Assembly: GCA_003165675.1 (NCBI GenBank)
Contig: PMNU01000028.1
Coordinates: forward strand, 21,656 to 69,937
From: Chloroflexota bacterium
GTDB lineage: Bacteria > Chloroflexota > Limnocylindria > Limnocylindrales > CSP1-4
Length of the DNA stretch: 48,282 bases
Direction of reading: 5' to 3'
Shown: positions 1-8,004 of the stretch, one piece after another
How positions within the stretch are numbered: position 1 is the stretch's first letter
Layout of the letters: the number at the start of each line of letters is the position of its first letter
Translations under genes and position numbers: made by a program
Notes under the pieces: model-generated
The model's database searches: none
What the model was told of the DNA's origin: nothing
What the model saw: the letters and a program-made list of their open reading frames with translations, nothing else

Positions 1-404
1 TCGAGTTCTTCCAGGTCGAAGGCCTGATGGTCGACGAGGGCACTTCCATGGCGGACCTCAAGGGCCTGCTGGACGAGTTCGCCCACGCTATGTTCGGTCC
101 TCGGAAGACGCGCTTCCGGCCCGGCTACTACCCGTTCACGGAGCCGTCGGTCGCGTTCGACGTCGAGTGCGTCGTGTGCGGCGGCGTCGGCTGCCCGGCC
201 TGCTCGAAATCGGGCTGGATGACGATTCTGGGCGCTGGCATGGTCCACGCGGTGGTGCTGCAGTACGGCGGCATCGACCCGGAGCGATATCAGGGCTTCG
301 CCTTCGGAATGGGCGTGGAGCGCATCTCGAACCTTCGCCACGCCGTCCCCGACCTGCGCTACTACCTGGAGAACGACCTGCGCTTCTTGGAGCAGTTCCG
401 ATGA
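1..404 (+). CDS. pheS: Phenylalanine--tRNA ligase alpha subunit, C-terminal part (5' end outside window)
   Basis: Catalytic subunit of the alpha2beta2 PheRS, which charges tRNA-Phe in the cytoplasm. The reading frame is open from base 3, so the N-terminal coiled coil and motif 1 lie outside the window. Visible are the class II catalytic-core segment FFQVEGLMVDEG, a Cys-rich insert (CVVCGGVGCPACSKSG) and the motif 3 region GFAFGMGVERI close to the C terminus, as in all PheS. The stop overlaps the pheT start as ATGA (401-404), implying translational coupling of the two subunits. Only about the last 134 residues are present, so completeness of the gene cannot be judged. Confidence 0.96.
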   Translation, partial: EFFQVEGLMVDEGTSMADLKGLLDEFAHAMFGPRKTRFRPGYYPFTEPSVAFDVECVVCGGVGCPACSKSGWMTILGAGMVHAVVLQYGGIDPERYQGFAFGMGVERISNLRHAVPDLRYYLENDLRFLEQFR

Positions 405-2890
405 GAGTTCCTCTGAGCTGGTTGCGCGAGTACGTCGACATCCAGCTGACGCCCGAGCAGCTGGCCGAACGACTGACCCTTCTCGGCATGGAGGTCAAGG
501 GCATCGAGCAGTGGGGCGGCGATTGGCGCTCCGTCGTCGTGGGGGAGCTGCTCACGATCGAGAAGCACCCCTACGCCGACCGGCTCCATCTCACGACCGT
601 CAATATCGGCTCGGGCGAGCCCCTTCACATAGTCTGCGGTGCCAACAACATCGCCCCCGGTCAGCGCGTACCCGTGGCCCTGCCCGGCGCGGTGCTCCCG
701 GGCGAGCGGCGAATCGAGCGCACCGAGAAGATGGGCATCGCCTCGGAAGGCATGCTCTGCTCCGGCGACGAGCTGCACATCACGAGCGACGCCGAAGGCA
801 TCCTGATCCTGCCCCCGGCCACGCCGCTCGGCCGCGACCTGTCGGACCTGTACGGGGACGTCGTCCTGGACGTCGACGTCAAGCCAAATCGGGGCGACGC
901 GCTCTGTCTCATCGGCCTGGCGCGAGAAGTGGCGGCGGCCACCGGGGCAGCGGTTCGATGGCCCGAGATCGCAGTCGAGGAGAAGGGCGGCGCCGTTGCC
1001 GACCGTCTCAAGGTCGAGATTCGGGAGCCGGAGCTATGCACCCGCTTCGTCGGTCGCTGGATCAGCGGCGCGAAGATCGGACCCTCTCCGGACACCATCC
1101 AGATGCGGCTTCAAGCAGCCGGCATGCGGCCGGTCAGCAACGTCGTCGACGCGTCGAACTACGTCATGCTCGAGCTGGGGAAACCCACCCACACATTCGA
1201 CGGTGCCGCGGTGCACGAAGGCACCATCGTGGTCCGCCTGGCGCGACCGGGAGAGCGGCTCGAGACGCTCGACCACGTGGACCGACAGCTGACGCCCGAC
1301 ACTTTGATCATCGCCGACCCGAAGGGCCCGATCGGCATCGCCGGAGTGATGGGCGGCGCCGACAGCGAGATCACCGATTCCACCATCGAGATCGCGATCG
1401 AGTCGGCCATCTTCGACCCGGTGAGCATTCGCCGCACCGGTCATCGCTACGCCCTGCGGTCGGAGGCGAGCCTGAGGTTCGAAAAGGGGCAGGAATTCCG
1501 ACTGGCTCGGATAGGCGCCGACCGCGTTGCTCAGCTCACGCTGGCATGGTCCGGCGGCGCGTGCGCTCGAGGCATCGTGGACACCGCCCCGGACGAGCCG
1601 GGACTCGCACGGCTGGCCTTCCGACCGGCGCACGTCAGCAGGCTGCTCGGTGCTGAGATCCCAACCTCGGAGCAGCGCGAGCTGCTGGGGCGCATCGGCA
1701 TCGAGACAGACGCGGCGCCCCCCGGTACCCGCATCCACCTGGCGCTCGAGCCCAAGCCTCTCGAAGTCAATCCTGGCTCGGAGCAAGTCTTAGTGGCAGT
1801 TGTGCCGACGTGGCGCCGCGATCTCGAGATCGAGGCGGACGTGGCCGAGGAAGTGGCCCGCGTTCGTGGCTACGAGACCACGCCCGCGCACCTGCCCGAT
1901 ACATCGATGCCGGGCTATCGACCTTCGCCCGTCGCGGTCCGCGACGCCGTTCGGGAGGCGCTGGCGGGGGCCGGGCTGACCGAGGTGGTCACTCATGCCC
2001 TCGTCTCTCCCCAGGCCGAAGCCCGGCTGCAGTGGCCGGGCGACGACGGGCTGGCAATCCCGGATCCGGCCGGGGACGCTGCAATCGTCGTCACCAATCC
2101 GCTCTCGAGTCAGCACACGGTACTGCGCCAACACCTGGTCGGAAGCCTGCTGAACGTTCTGGCCCTCAACGAGCGGCAGGGACGATCGGACGTGGCCGTA
2201 TTCGAGATAGGGAAGGGCTACGGTCGGGTAGGGGACGGTCCGCGAGAGTGGACGCGGCTGGCGATGCTCCTGAGCGGCAACGCCGCTCCACCGGCATGGA
2301 ACCGTCCCTCTCGCCCGTACGACCTCGATGATGCCAAGGGCATAGTGGAGTACCTGTGCGACCTCCTCCACCTACCGGCTCCGACCTACGTTCCCGACTC
2401 CCGCGGCTTCCCACTGCATCCGTGGCGCGCGCTCGTGGCCGAGGCCAGGTCCGATACCAGGGGCGTCAGCGGCCGCGTGGCCGAGCTGCATCCGGACGCC
2501 CTAGTAGCCTGGGACCTCAGGTCTCAACGCGTCATCGTCGCCGAGTTGGCGCTGCGCGGCCTCGAGGGGGCCACGCCCAGGCCAGTCCAGATCGAGCCGA
2601 TCGGGCACTTCCCGCTGGTGGAGCGCGATCTGGCGGTCATCGTCGGCAAGAATCGGACGGCGGCGTCGGTCCAGGCCTCGATTCGCGGCCATGCCGGCGA
2701 CTTGCTGCGGGATCTGCGGCTGTTCGATCTGTACCGCGGCGCGCCGCTGGCTGCCGACGAGAAGAGCCTGGCCTATCGCCTGGTCTTCGGGGCGGGCGAT
2801 CGGACCCTGACGGAGGGCGAGGTGGACGCGGCAATGGCGGCGGTTCGATCCGGTCTGGCCGCAGATCTCGGGGCTCACATTAGGAGCTAG
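401..2890 (+). CDS. pheT: Phenylalanine--tRNA ligase beta subunit
   Basis: Beta subunit of PheRS, 829 aa, close to the usual bacterial length of about 800. The start is the ATG overlapping the pheS stop; the product begins MRVPLSWLREYVDI, the typical PheT N terminus, so the longer upstream frame is not used. Domains in order: N-terminal region, EMAP/tRNA-binding OB fold (about 40-150, with HPYADRLHLTTVNIG), B3/B4 editing domain (about 210-390), B5 domain, catalytic-like core (about 510-690) and a C-terminal ferredoxin-fold anticodon-binding domain (about 735-829, starting at IGHFPLVERDLAVIV). It is co-transcribed with pheS. No truncation is seen. Confidence 0.97.
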   Translation: MRVPLSWLREYVDIQLTPEQLAERLTLLGMEVKGIEQWGGDWRSVVVGELLTIEKHPYADRLHLTTVNIGSGEPLHIVCGANNIAPGQRVPVALPGAVLPGERRIERTEKMGIASEGMLCSGDELHITSDAEGILILPPATPLGRDLSDLYGDVVLDVDVKPNRGDALCLIGLAREVAAATGAAVRWPEIAVEEKGGAVADRLKVEIREPELCTRFVGRWISGAKIGPSPDTIQMRLQAAGMRPVSNVVDASNYVMLELGKPTHTFDGAAVHEGTIVVRLARPGERLETLDHVDRQLTPDTLIIADPKGPIGIAGVMGGADSEITDSTIEIAIESAIFDPVSIRRTGHRYALRSEASLRFEKGQEFRLARIGADRVAQLTLAWSGGACARGIVDTAPDEPGLARLAFRPAHVSRLLGAEIPTSEQRELLGRIGIETDAAPPGTRIHLALEPKPLEVNPGSEQVLVAVVPTWRRDLEIEADVAEEVARVRGYETTPAHLPDTSMPGYRPSPVAVRDAVREALAGAGLTEVVTHALVSPQAEARLQWPGDDGLAIPDPAGDAAIVVTNPLSSQHTVLRQHLVGSLLNVLALNERQGRSDVAVFEIGKGYGRVGDGPREWTRLAMLLSGNAAPPAWNRPSRPYDLDDAKGIVEYLCDLLHLPAPTYVPDSRGFPLHPWRALVAEARSDTRGVSGRVAELHPDALVAWDLRSQRVIVAELALRGLEGATPRPVQIEPIGHFPLVERDLAVIVGKNRTAASVQASIRGHAGDLLRDLRLFDLYRGAPLAADEKSLAYRLVFGAGDRTLTEGEVDAAMAAVRSGLAADLGAHIRS

Positions 2891-2943
2891 GAGCGCGGAG
2901 TGGCTTCCAGCGGGCGCAGATGCCCGCGGGCGCGCCTGATGCG

Positions 2944-2973
2944 TTGATGATGTGCCGTCGGCACTGCTAACCT
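2944..2973 (+). promoter_or_regulatory. Possible promoter with operator-like inverted repeat upstream of the cvpA-mpg-mutS2 genes
   Basis: TTGATG (2944-2949), an 18-bp spacer and TAACCT (2968-2973) fit a sigma70-type promoter. The spacer contains a 13-bp perfect inverted repeat, GTGCCG-T-CGGCAC (2952-2964). Transcription would start near 2980, giving a leader of about 50 nt before the GTG of the CvpA-like gene. The repeat could instead be a weak hairpin at the end of pheT, but no T-run follows it. Confidence 0.35.
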
Positions 2974-3030
2974 AGCTGAACCTGCCCGATAGGAACGCTC
3001 GGCAGCTACCGCCCAGGCGGAGGTAGATCG

Positions 3031-3606
3031 GTGGATATCGTAGGAACCATCAGAGACGCGCCCCTGGTCGATCTGGCCTTGTTGATCGGCCTGTTCGGGT
3101 TCTTCTTCTTCGGTGTGATGCAAGGCGCCATCCGGAGGCTGCTCGGGATCGTCTCGATCTTTGTCGCATTCATTCTGGCCGCCAACCTGAGGGATCCCGT
3201 CGGCGACTTTCTCGCCAGAAACTGGACCCAGTTCGATCTCGGCTACAACCGGCTGCTGGCATTTGGGATCATCTTCGCCGTCGGCACAGTCGCCATGTCG
3301 ATCCTGATCCAGGGCTCCTACACGCGGACCGACATCACTGCCGCTCACCCCATCGTCGACGACGTCGTCGGGGGCCTCCTGGGTCTCGTTGAGGGCATCT
3401 TCCTGCTGATGCTGGCCGTGATCATCTTCAACTCGTACACACTGCCGCCGGCTCAGTCTGGAGACGTGGCGCTGCTCCGCAGTGCCCAGGACCTGTTCGT
3501 TCATCAGTCGCATGTCGCGGGCGGCGTCAAGGACATTCTTGTTCCACCGTTCGTCCACATCGCGTCCGCACTCCTGCCGTCCGATCTGGTTTCGATCTTT
3601 CCCTGA
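3031..3606 (+). CDS. CvpA family membrane protein
   Basis: 191-aa integral membrane protein of the CvpA / colicin V production family, whose molecular role is not settled. The sequence shows an N-terminal hydrophobic helix pair (about 12-55, GLFGFFFFGVMQGAIRRLLG), another near 80-100 and one near 118-140. The short Gly-rich linker DDVVGGLLGLVEGIFLL before the last helix is characteristic of CvpA proteins. The start is GTG, chosen because GGCGGAGGT lies just upstream (about 3016-3024). A CvpA-like gene near pheST and mutS2 also occurs in Firmicutes (yshB-mutS2), which supports the assignment. It ends 5 bp before the next possible start. Confidence 0.85.
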   Translation: MDIVGTIRDAPLVDLALLIGLFGFFFFGVMQGAIRRLLGIVSIFVAFILAANLRDPVGDFLARNWTQFDLGYNRLLAFGIIFAVGTVAMSILIQGSYTRTDITAAHPIVDDVVGGLLGLVEGIFLLMLAVIIFNSYTLPPAQSGDVALLRSAQDLFVHQSHVAGGVKDILVPPFVHIASALLPSDLVSIFP

Positions 3607-3635
3607 TCCCGGTGCGAGGACCATTCGGTCGGGAC

Positions 3636-4355
3636 ATGGGCGAGCCTCGGCTCTCGCTCAGTTGTTCGTTCCCGCGCCAGCTTCTTTCGGCTGACACCGA
3701 AGCTGCCGCTCGCTCCCTGATCGGGGCCCGTTTGGCCAGGGGCCGAGGCGCGGAAGCCGCGATCGGTCGAATTGTCGAGGTAGAGGCATATGCGGGCCTG
3801 GACGACCTCGCCTCGCATGCCCGGTTCGGCCGGACGGGGCGCAACGCGGTCATGTTTGGACCTCCCGGAGTCGCCTACGTGTACCTTGTCTACGGCATGC
3901 ATCACTGTCTGAACGTGGTCACCGAGCCCGAGGGACGCGCTGCGGCGCTGCTGATTCGCGCCGTCGAGCCGGTCCAGGGCGAGGACCGGATGCGGGCTGC
4001 CAGACTGCGATGGACCCGCGTCCGAGCGAGTCGCTACGCCGGCACAAGCGATGAGGCCGCCAGTCTGCGGATCGAGGGGCTACCGCCCAACCGCCTGGCC
4101 TCCGGCCCGGGGCTCGTTTGCGCAGCGTTCTCGATAGGCAGGCACGACGACGGCTCCGATCTGTGCGAGCCCGCATCCGATCTCAGGTTGGAGATAGCGG
4201 CCGAAGACGAGCCACTGCCGGTGGCCACAGGCCCAAGAGTCGGCATTGACTATGCCCCGGAGCCGTGGCTCAGCTGTCCGTGGCGTTTCTTCGTGCCGGG
4301 CAACGCCTCGCTCTCTGTCGTCGTTCCACCCGCCCGGCGACGGGTCGCGTCGTGA
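3636..4355 (+). CDS. mpg: 3-methyladenine DNA glycosylase (AAG/Mpg family)
   Basis: Monofunctional base-excision glycosylase removing alkylated purines and hypoxanthine. About 239 aa from the ATG at 3636; a GTG at 3612 would add 8 residues and cannot be excluded. Family hallmarks seen: GRIVEVEAYAG with the catalytic Glu in the EVEAY motif, DLASHARFGRTGRNAVMFG, the substrate-pocket strand AYVYLVYGMHHCLNVV, AALLIRAVEP, and RLASGPGLVCAAF near the expected PxKLxxALGI position. The C terminus WRFFVPGNASLSV is typical. The stop overlaps the mutS2 ATG as TGATG, so the two genes are probably co-translated. The Arg-rich stretch around 120-140 is longer than in compact homologues. Confidence 0.93.
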   Translation: MGEPRLSLSCSFPRQLLSADTEAAARSLIGARLARGRGAEAAIGRIVEVEAYAGLDDLASHARFGRTGRNAVMFGPPGVAYVYLVYGMHHCLNVVTEPEGRAAALLIRAVEPVQGEDRMRAARLRWTRVRASRYAGTSDEAASLRIEGLPPNRLASGPGLVCAAFSIGRHDDGSDLCEPASDLRLEIAAEDEPLPVATGPRVGIDYAPEPWLSCPWRFFVPGNASLSVVVPPARRRVAS

Positions 4356-6799
4356 TGGGAGACGGGCCGGAGCACGAGGATCGACGGGGCGTCTCATCGA
4401 CCTCGCTGAGCGCGTCGGCCGGCGTCGATCGGCGCTCGCTTGCGCTGCTCGAGTACCCATTGGTTCGGGCCCGCCTCGCGGCCGCCACCGGCTTCTCGCC
4501 AGGCCGCCGCCTGGCCGAGGCGCTGGAGCCCTCCACTGACGCGATTGTCGTGGCTCGCGGCCTAGACGAGACTTCGCAGACTCGAGGGTTTGTGGCGGAA
4601 CACCCCGGAGCCGGCATCGGCGGCAGCAAGGACATCGGGCCGTGGATCGAGCGGGCGGCGCGGGGCGGCCGTCTCGACCCCACGCACTTCCTCGACATCG
4701 CCGCGACGCTGGAGGCCTCGGCTCGCCTCGGCGAGGCGCTGACCGGAGACAGACGGCCTCTGCTGCGCGACCTGGCCCGCACGATCCACCCATTGCCAAG
4801 TCTGCGCGGCGTCCTGGCGCGCAGCTTCGACCCAACCGGCGAGCTTTTGGACACGGCCTCGCCTCGTCTGGGCGGGCTGCGGCGTGCCGTTCGTATCGCC
4901 TATGAACGCCTGCGCAGCCGCCTGGACCAGTTCATCCACTCCGGCGAGCTGGCCGGGTCGCTGCAGGAGCCCATCGTTACTCTCCGCGGCGGCCGGTACG
5001 TGATCCCGATCCGGTCCGACGCGCGAGGCCATGTCAAGGGCATCGTCCACGACGCTTCGGGCAGCGGCCAGACGCTGTTCGTGGAGCCGCTCGTGGCCGT
5101 CGAACTGGGCAACGCGTGGCGCGAGGCGCAGCTGGCCGAAGGGGCCGAGGTCGAGCGCATTCTCGATGAGCTTTCGGCCGTGGTAGCTGCCCAGGTGGGG
5201 CCATTGCGCGAGACGCTCGAAGCCCTGGCTTGGTTCGACTTCTGGTCCGCAAAGGCGCGCCTGGCCGAGGAGATGGACGCGATACCGGCGGAGATCGCCG
5301 AGAGGCCCGAGATCGTGCTTCTCGGTGCCAGACACCCTGGTCTGTCCGGGCACGTCGTGCCGGTCGACATCCGTCTGGGCGGCGAGTACACGGCCCTCCT
5401 GATCACCGGCCCGAACACGGGCGGCAAGACGGTGGCCTTGCGAACCCTCGGACTCCTGAGCCTGATGCATCAGTCCGGGCTGCATGTTCCGGTGGATACC
5501 GGAACGCGTCTGCCGATCCTTGAAAACGTCTACGCCGACATCGGCGACGAGCAATCCGTTGCTCAGTCGCTCTCGACCTTCGGCGGGCACATGCGCTCGA
5601 TCGTTCGTATCGTGGAAGCGGCGGGCCCAAACAAGCTGATCCTGCTCGACGAGCTGGGCGCCGGAACCGATCCGACAGAAGGCTCGGCCCTGGCGCAGGC
5701 GTTGCTGGACTACTTCATTCGCTCCGGAGCGCTCATTGCCGCCACGACGCACTATGCCGAGCTCAAGCTGTACGCTCACACGACCGCCAGAGCCCGCAAC
5801 GCCGCGGTCGAGTTCGACGTGGAGACGCTGCGGCCGACGTACAAGCTAACCATCGGCCTGCCCGGCCAGAGCCAGGCCTTCGCCATAGCGGAGCGCCTCG
5901 GCCTGCCCGGGCCCATCGTGACCGACGCACGGTCTCGTCTGACAGAGGAGCAGCAGGCATTCGAAGAAACTCTGGCGTCGATCAAAGCTACGCAGCTGGA
6001 AACGACCGACGCTCTGGCGCTGGCGAGGTCCGCCGAGGAACGCGCCAGGACTGCCCTGACAGCGGCCGAGGATGAACGGCGCAGCGCCCGACGAGAGCGC
6101 GACGAATCGGTCAGGACGACCCGAGATGAGGCCGAACGCATGATCGCCGAGGTGCGAGCCGAGGTTCGCGGTATTCGGCGAAAGCTGGAACGCGAAACGG
6201 TCACTCAGAAGAGCCTCGACGAAGACCTGGCGCGGGTCGATGCCCAGCTCGAAAGACTGCCCGAGTCCTCGGTCGAGACCGAGCCGGTCCGCGCTCAGTC
6301 CGGCGAACCCATCGCGTGGCGGATAGGCATGCGGGCGCGCACTCGGACGGCCGGCGCGGAGGGCCGAATCGCCGCGCTGGAGAAGGGCGGCCGACGGGCG
6401 ACCCTGGAGTCCGGGGGCTTTCGGATTACGGTCCCAGTAGACGACCTGGAGCCGGCCGTCGGTGGCGAGACGGATGGCTCGCGGACGCGACCTTCAGGGC
6501 CGAACATCCCGACGCCCGGGACCTCGGCGTCGCGGCTTCAGCTGGAGCGAGCCCGGACAGTTGCGTCGTCACTCGATCTGCGAGGGGCCAAGGTCGTGGA
6601 AGCGCTGGAAGTGCTGGACCGGTACCTGGACGACGCGTCGCTGGCCGGGCTGGATCAGGCAACGGTGATCCACGGCATGGGAACGGGTGCTCTGCGCGAC
6701 GCCGTCCGCGATCACGTCGGCGCCCACCCCCTGGTGAGATCGTGGCGACCGGGCGGCAGAGGCGAGGGCGGCGACGGAGCCACCATCGTCAGCCTCTGA
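4355..6799 (+). CDS. mutS2: Endonuclease MutS2
   Basis: MutS paralogue without the mismatch-recognition domain. Family members suppress homologous recombination or, as recently shown in Firmicutes, rescue collided ribosomes. 814 aa. The ATG overlapping the mpg stop is chosen over an earlier in-frame GTG at 4265 that lies inside mpg. N-terminal MutS core and clamp (about 1-330); ATPase domain with Walker A GPNTGGKTV (near residue 350) and Walker B LILLDELGAGTDPTEGSALAQ; a long charged coiled coil (about 520-640, LTEEQQAFEETLASIKATQL); a KOW-like segment (RIGMRARTRTAGAEGRIAAL); and a C-terminal Smr nuclease domain (about 735-814) with LDLRGAKVVEALEVLDRYL and VIHGMGTGALRDAV. All motifs look intact. 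Confidence 0.96.
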   Translation: MGDGPEHEDRRGVSSTSLSASAGVDRRSLALLEYPLVRARLAAATGFSPGRRLAEALEPSTDAIVVARGLDETSQTRGFVAEHPGAGIGGSKDIGPWIERAARGGRLDPTHFLDIAATLEASARLGEALTGDRRPLLRDLARTIHPLPSLRGVLARSFDPTGELLDTASPRLGGLRRAVRIAYERLRSRLDQFIHSGELAGSLQEPIVTLRGGRYVIPIRSDARGHVKGIVHDASGSGQTLFVEPLVAVELGNAWREAQLAEGAEVERILDELSAVVAAQVGPLRETLEALAWFDFWSAKARLAEEMDAIPAEIAERPEIVLLGARHPGLSGHVVPVDIRLGGEYTALLITGPNTGGKTVALRTLGLLSLMHQSGLHVPVDTGTRLPILENVYADIGDEQSVAQSLSTFGGHMRSIVRIVEAAGPNKLILLDELGAGTDPTEGSALAQALLDYFIRSGALIAATTHYAELKLYAHTTARARNAAVEFDVETLRPTYKLTIGLPGQSQAFAIAERLGLPGPIVTDARSRLTEEQQAFEETLASIKATQLETTDALALARSAEERARTALTAAEDERRSARRERDESVRTTRDEAERMIAEVRAEVRGIRRKLERETVTQKSLDEDLARVDAQLERLPESSVETEPVRAQSGEPIAWRIGMRARTRTAGAEGRIAALEKGGRRATLESGGFRITVPVDDLEPAVGGETDGSRTRPSGPNIPTPGTSASRLQLERARTVASSLDLRGAKVVEALEVLDRYLDDASLAGLDQATVIHGMGTGALRDAVRDHVGAHPLVRSWRPGGRGEGGDGATIVSL

Positions 6800-6891
6800 T
6801 CGAGGTCGGCAGGACAGCACCGCGGGATGCGACAATCGCCGACGAGGGCGCTGCCGGCTCGGGGCGCTTCTCACTGGAGGAGTTGTTGAGC

Positions 6892-8004
6892 TTGGCCACA
6901 GGTCCCACGGCCCGGATCGACGTTAGCCGGGCGCTTCGCGGCCTCGATGCGACCGACTGGGAGCCGTCCGCATGGGACGACATAGCCGTGCGGAGCCCGA
7001 TGGGCGACGCGTTTCAGTCGCACGCCTGGGGGGAGTTGAAGCGAGGCCTGGGCTGGACGCCGGTCCGTTACGTCATCGAGCTCGAGGGCAGGCCGATCGC
7101 CGCCGTTTCGATCCAGGAGCGGCCGTTACTCGGTCAGAGGGCCGGACGCTTCCGCCGATACCGTATTCACTACGCCCCTCGCGGCCCGGTGCTGCTTAGT
7201 TGCGCACCGGAAGCGGTGGATGCGGCGTTGGCCGGACTTCGATCCATCGCGGTCGCGCGCCATTCGGTGGCGTTCACGATCGACCCGGCATGGGAGGAGG
7301 GGAGTGCTCCGGCGGTCGCGCTGGGACGCGCAGGCTTCCGACCCGCGGCCAAAGACGTTCAGGTGTCACGAACGGCCATGATCGTGCCTCTGGAGCCTTC
7401 TGAGGCGGCCCAGCGCGGTCTGCTGGGCCACAGCACCGGGGCCGACATCAAACGGGCCGTCTCGCTTGGCGTCACGACCGAACGGATCGATTTGACCGAT
7501 GCGTCCGTACGAGATCGGGCCCTGTCCGACTTCTACGAGATGCATGCTGTAACTGGGAAACGTGAGGGCTTCATCGTGCGTGACCGCGACTACGAGCTGG
7601 AGCAGTGGCGCCGTCTCGGCGATGCGGGCATCGCAAGCCTGTGGTTTGCGGGGCTGGGCGGGCGGGACGCGGGCGCGCTGCTTCTTCAGGCCGGCAGGCG
7701 GCTCGTCTACTTCGCCGCCGGATCACGCGACGGAGCCGACCTGCACCGTACTCGCGCCAACCACCTCCTGCAGTGGGAGATCATTCGCTGGGCCGCCGGG
7801 GCCGGCTTCACCGAGTACGACATGGGTGGCGTGGACACCCAATCGTCGCCAGGAGTGCCCGAGGACGAGTCGCATCCCCTCTGGAACCTGTACTTGTTCA
7901 AGCACCGCTTCGGCGGCCAGCCGGCGGTTCGCATTCGGGCTCACGAGTACGCCCCAAGCGCGCTGCTGGGCAGGGCATGGCGGTTGGCCAGGCACTTCCG
8001 ATGA
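6892..8004 (+). CDS. FemAB-family peptidoglycan interpeptide-bridge aminoacyltransferase (FemX-like)
   Basis: 370-aa GNAT-superfold protein of the FemABX family. Members use aminoacyl-tRNA to add amino acids to the stem peptide of lipid II at the cytoplasmic membrane face. Two tandem GNAT-like halves are seen: FQSHAWGELKRGLGW and YRIHYAPRGPVL in the first; GADIKRAVSLGV, DFYEMHAVTGKREGF, NHLLQWEIIRWA, FTEYDMGGVDT and LYLFKHRFGGQPA in the second. The C-terminal F-K-x-x-F-G-G signature is typical. The start is uncertain: TTG at 6892 has GGAGGAG nine bases upstream, whereas the open frame continues far into mutS2. The stop overlaps the murJ ATG (ATGA). The added amino acid cannot be read from the sequence. 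Confidence 0.88.
   Translation: MATGPTARIDVSRALRGLDATDWEPSAWDDIAVRSPMGDAFQSHAWGELKRGLGWTPVRYVIELEGRPIAAVSIQERPLLGQRAGRFRRYRIHYAPRGPVLLSCAPEAVDAALAGLRSIAVARHSVAFTIDPAWEEGSAPAVALGRAGFRPAAKDVQVSRTAMIVPLEPSEAAQRGLLGHSTGADIKRAVSLGVTTERIDLTDASVRDRALSDFYEMHAVTGKREGFIVRDRDYELEQWRRLGDAGIASLWFAGLGGRDAGALLLQAGRRLVYFAAGSRDGADLHRTRANHLLQWEIIRWAAGAGFTEYDMGGVDTQSSPGVPEDESHPLWNLYLFKHRFGGQPAVRIRAHEYAPSALLGRAWRLARHFR

Noticed and set aside
167-400. Extension of pheT 78 codons upstream
   Set aside because: This stretch is pheS in another frame; the PheT family N terminus begins exactly at the ATG at 401.
4265-4354. Earlier GTG start for MutS2
   Set aside because: It lies inside mpg; the ATG at 4355 overlaps the mpg stop and immediately precedes the conserved region.
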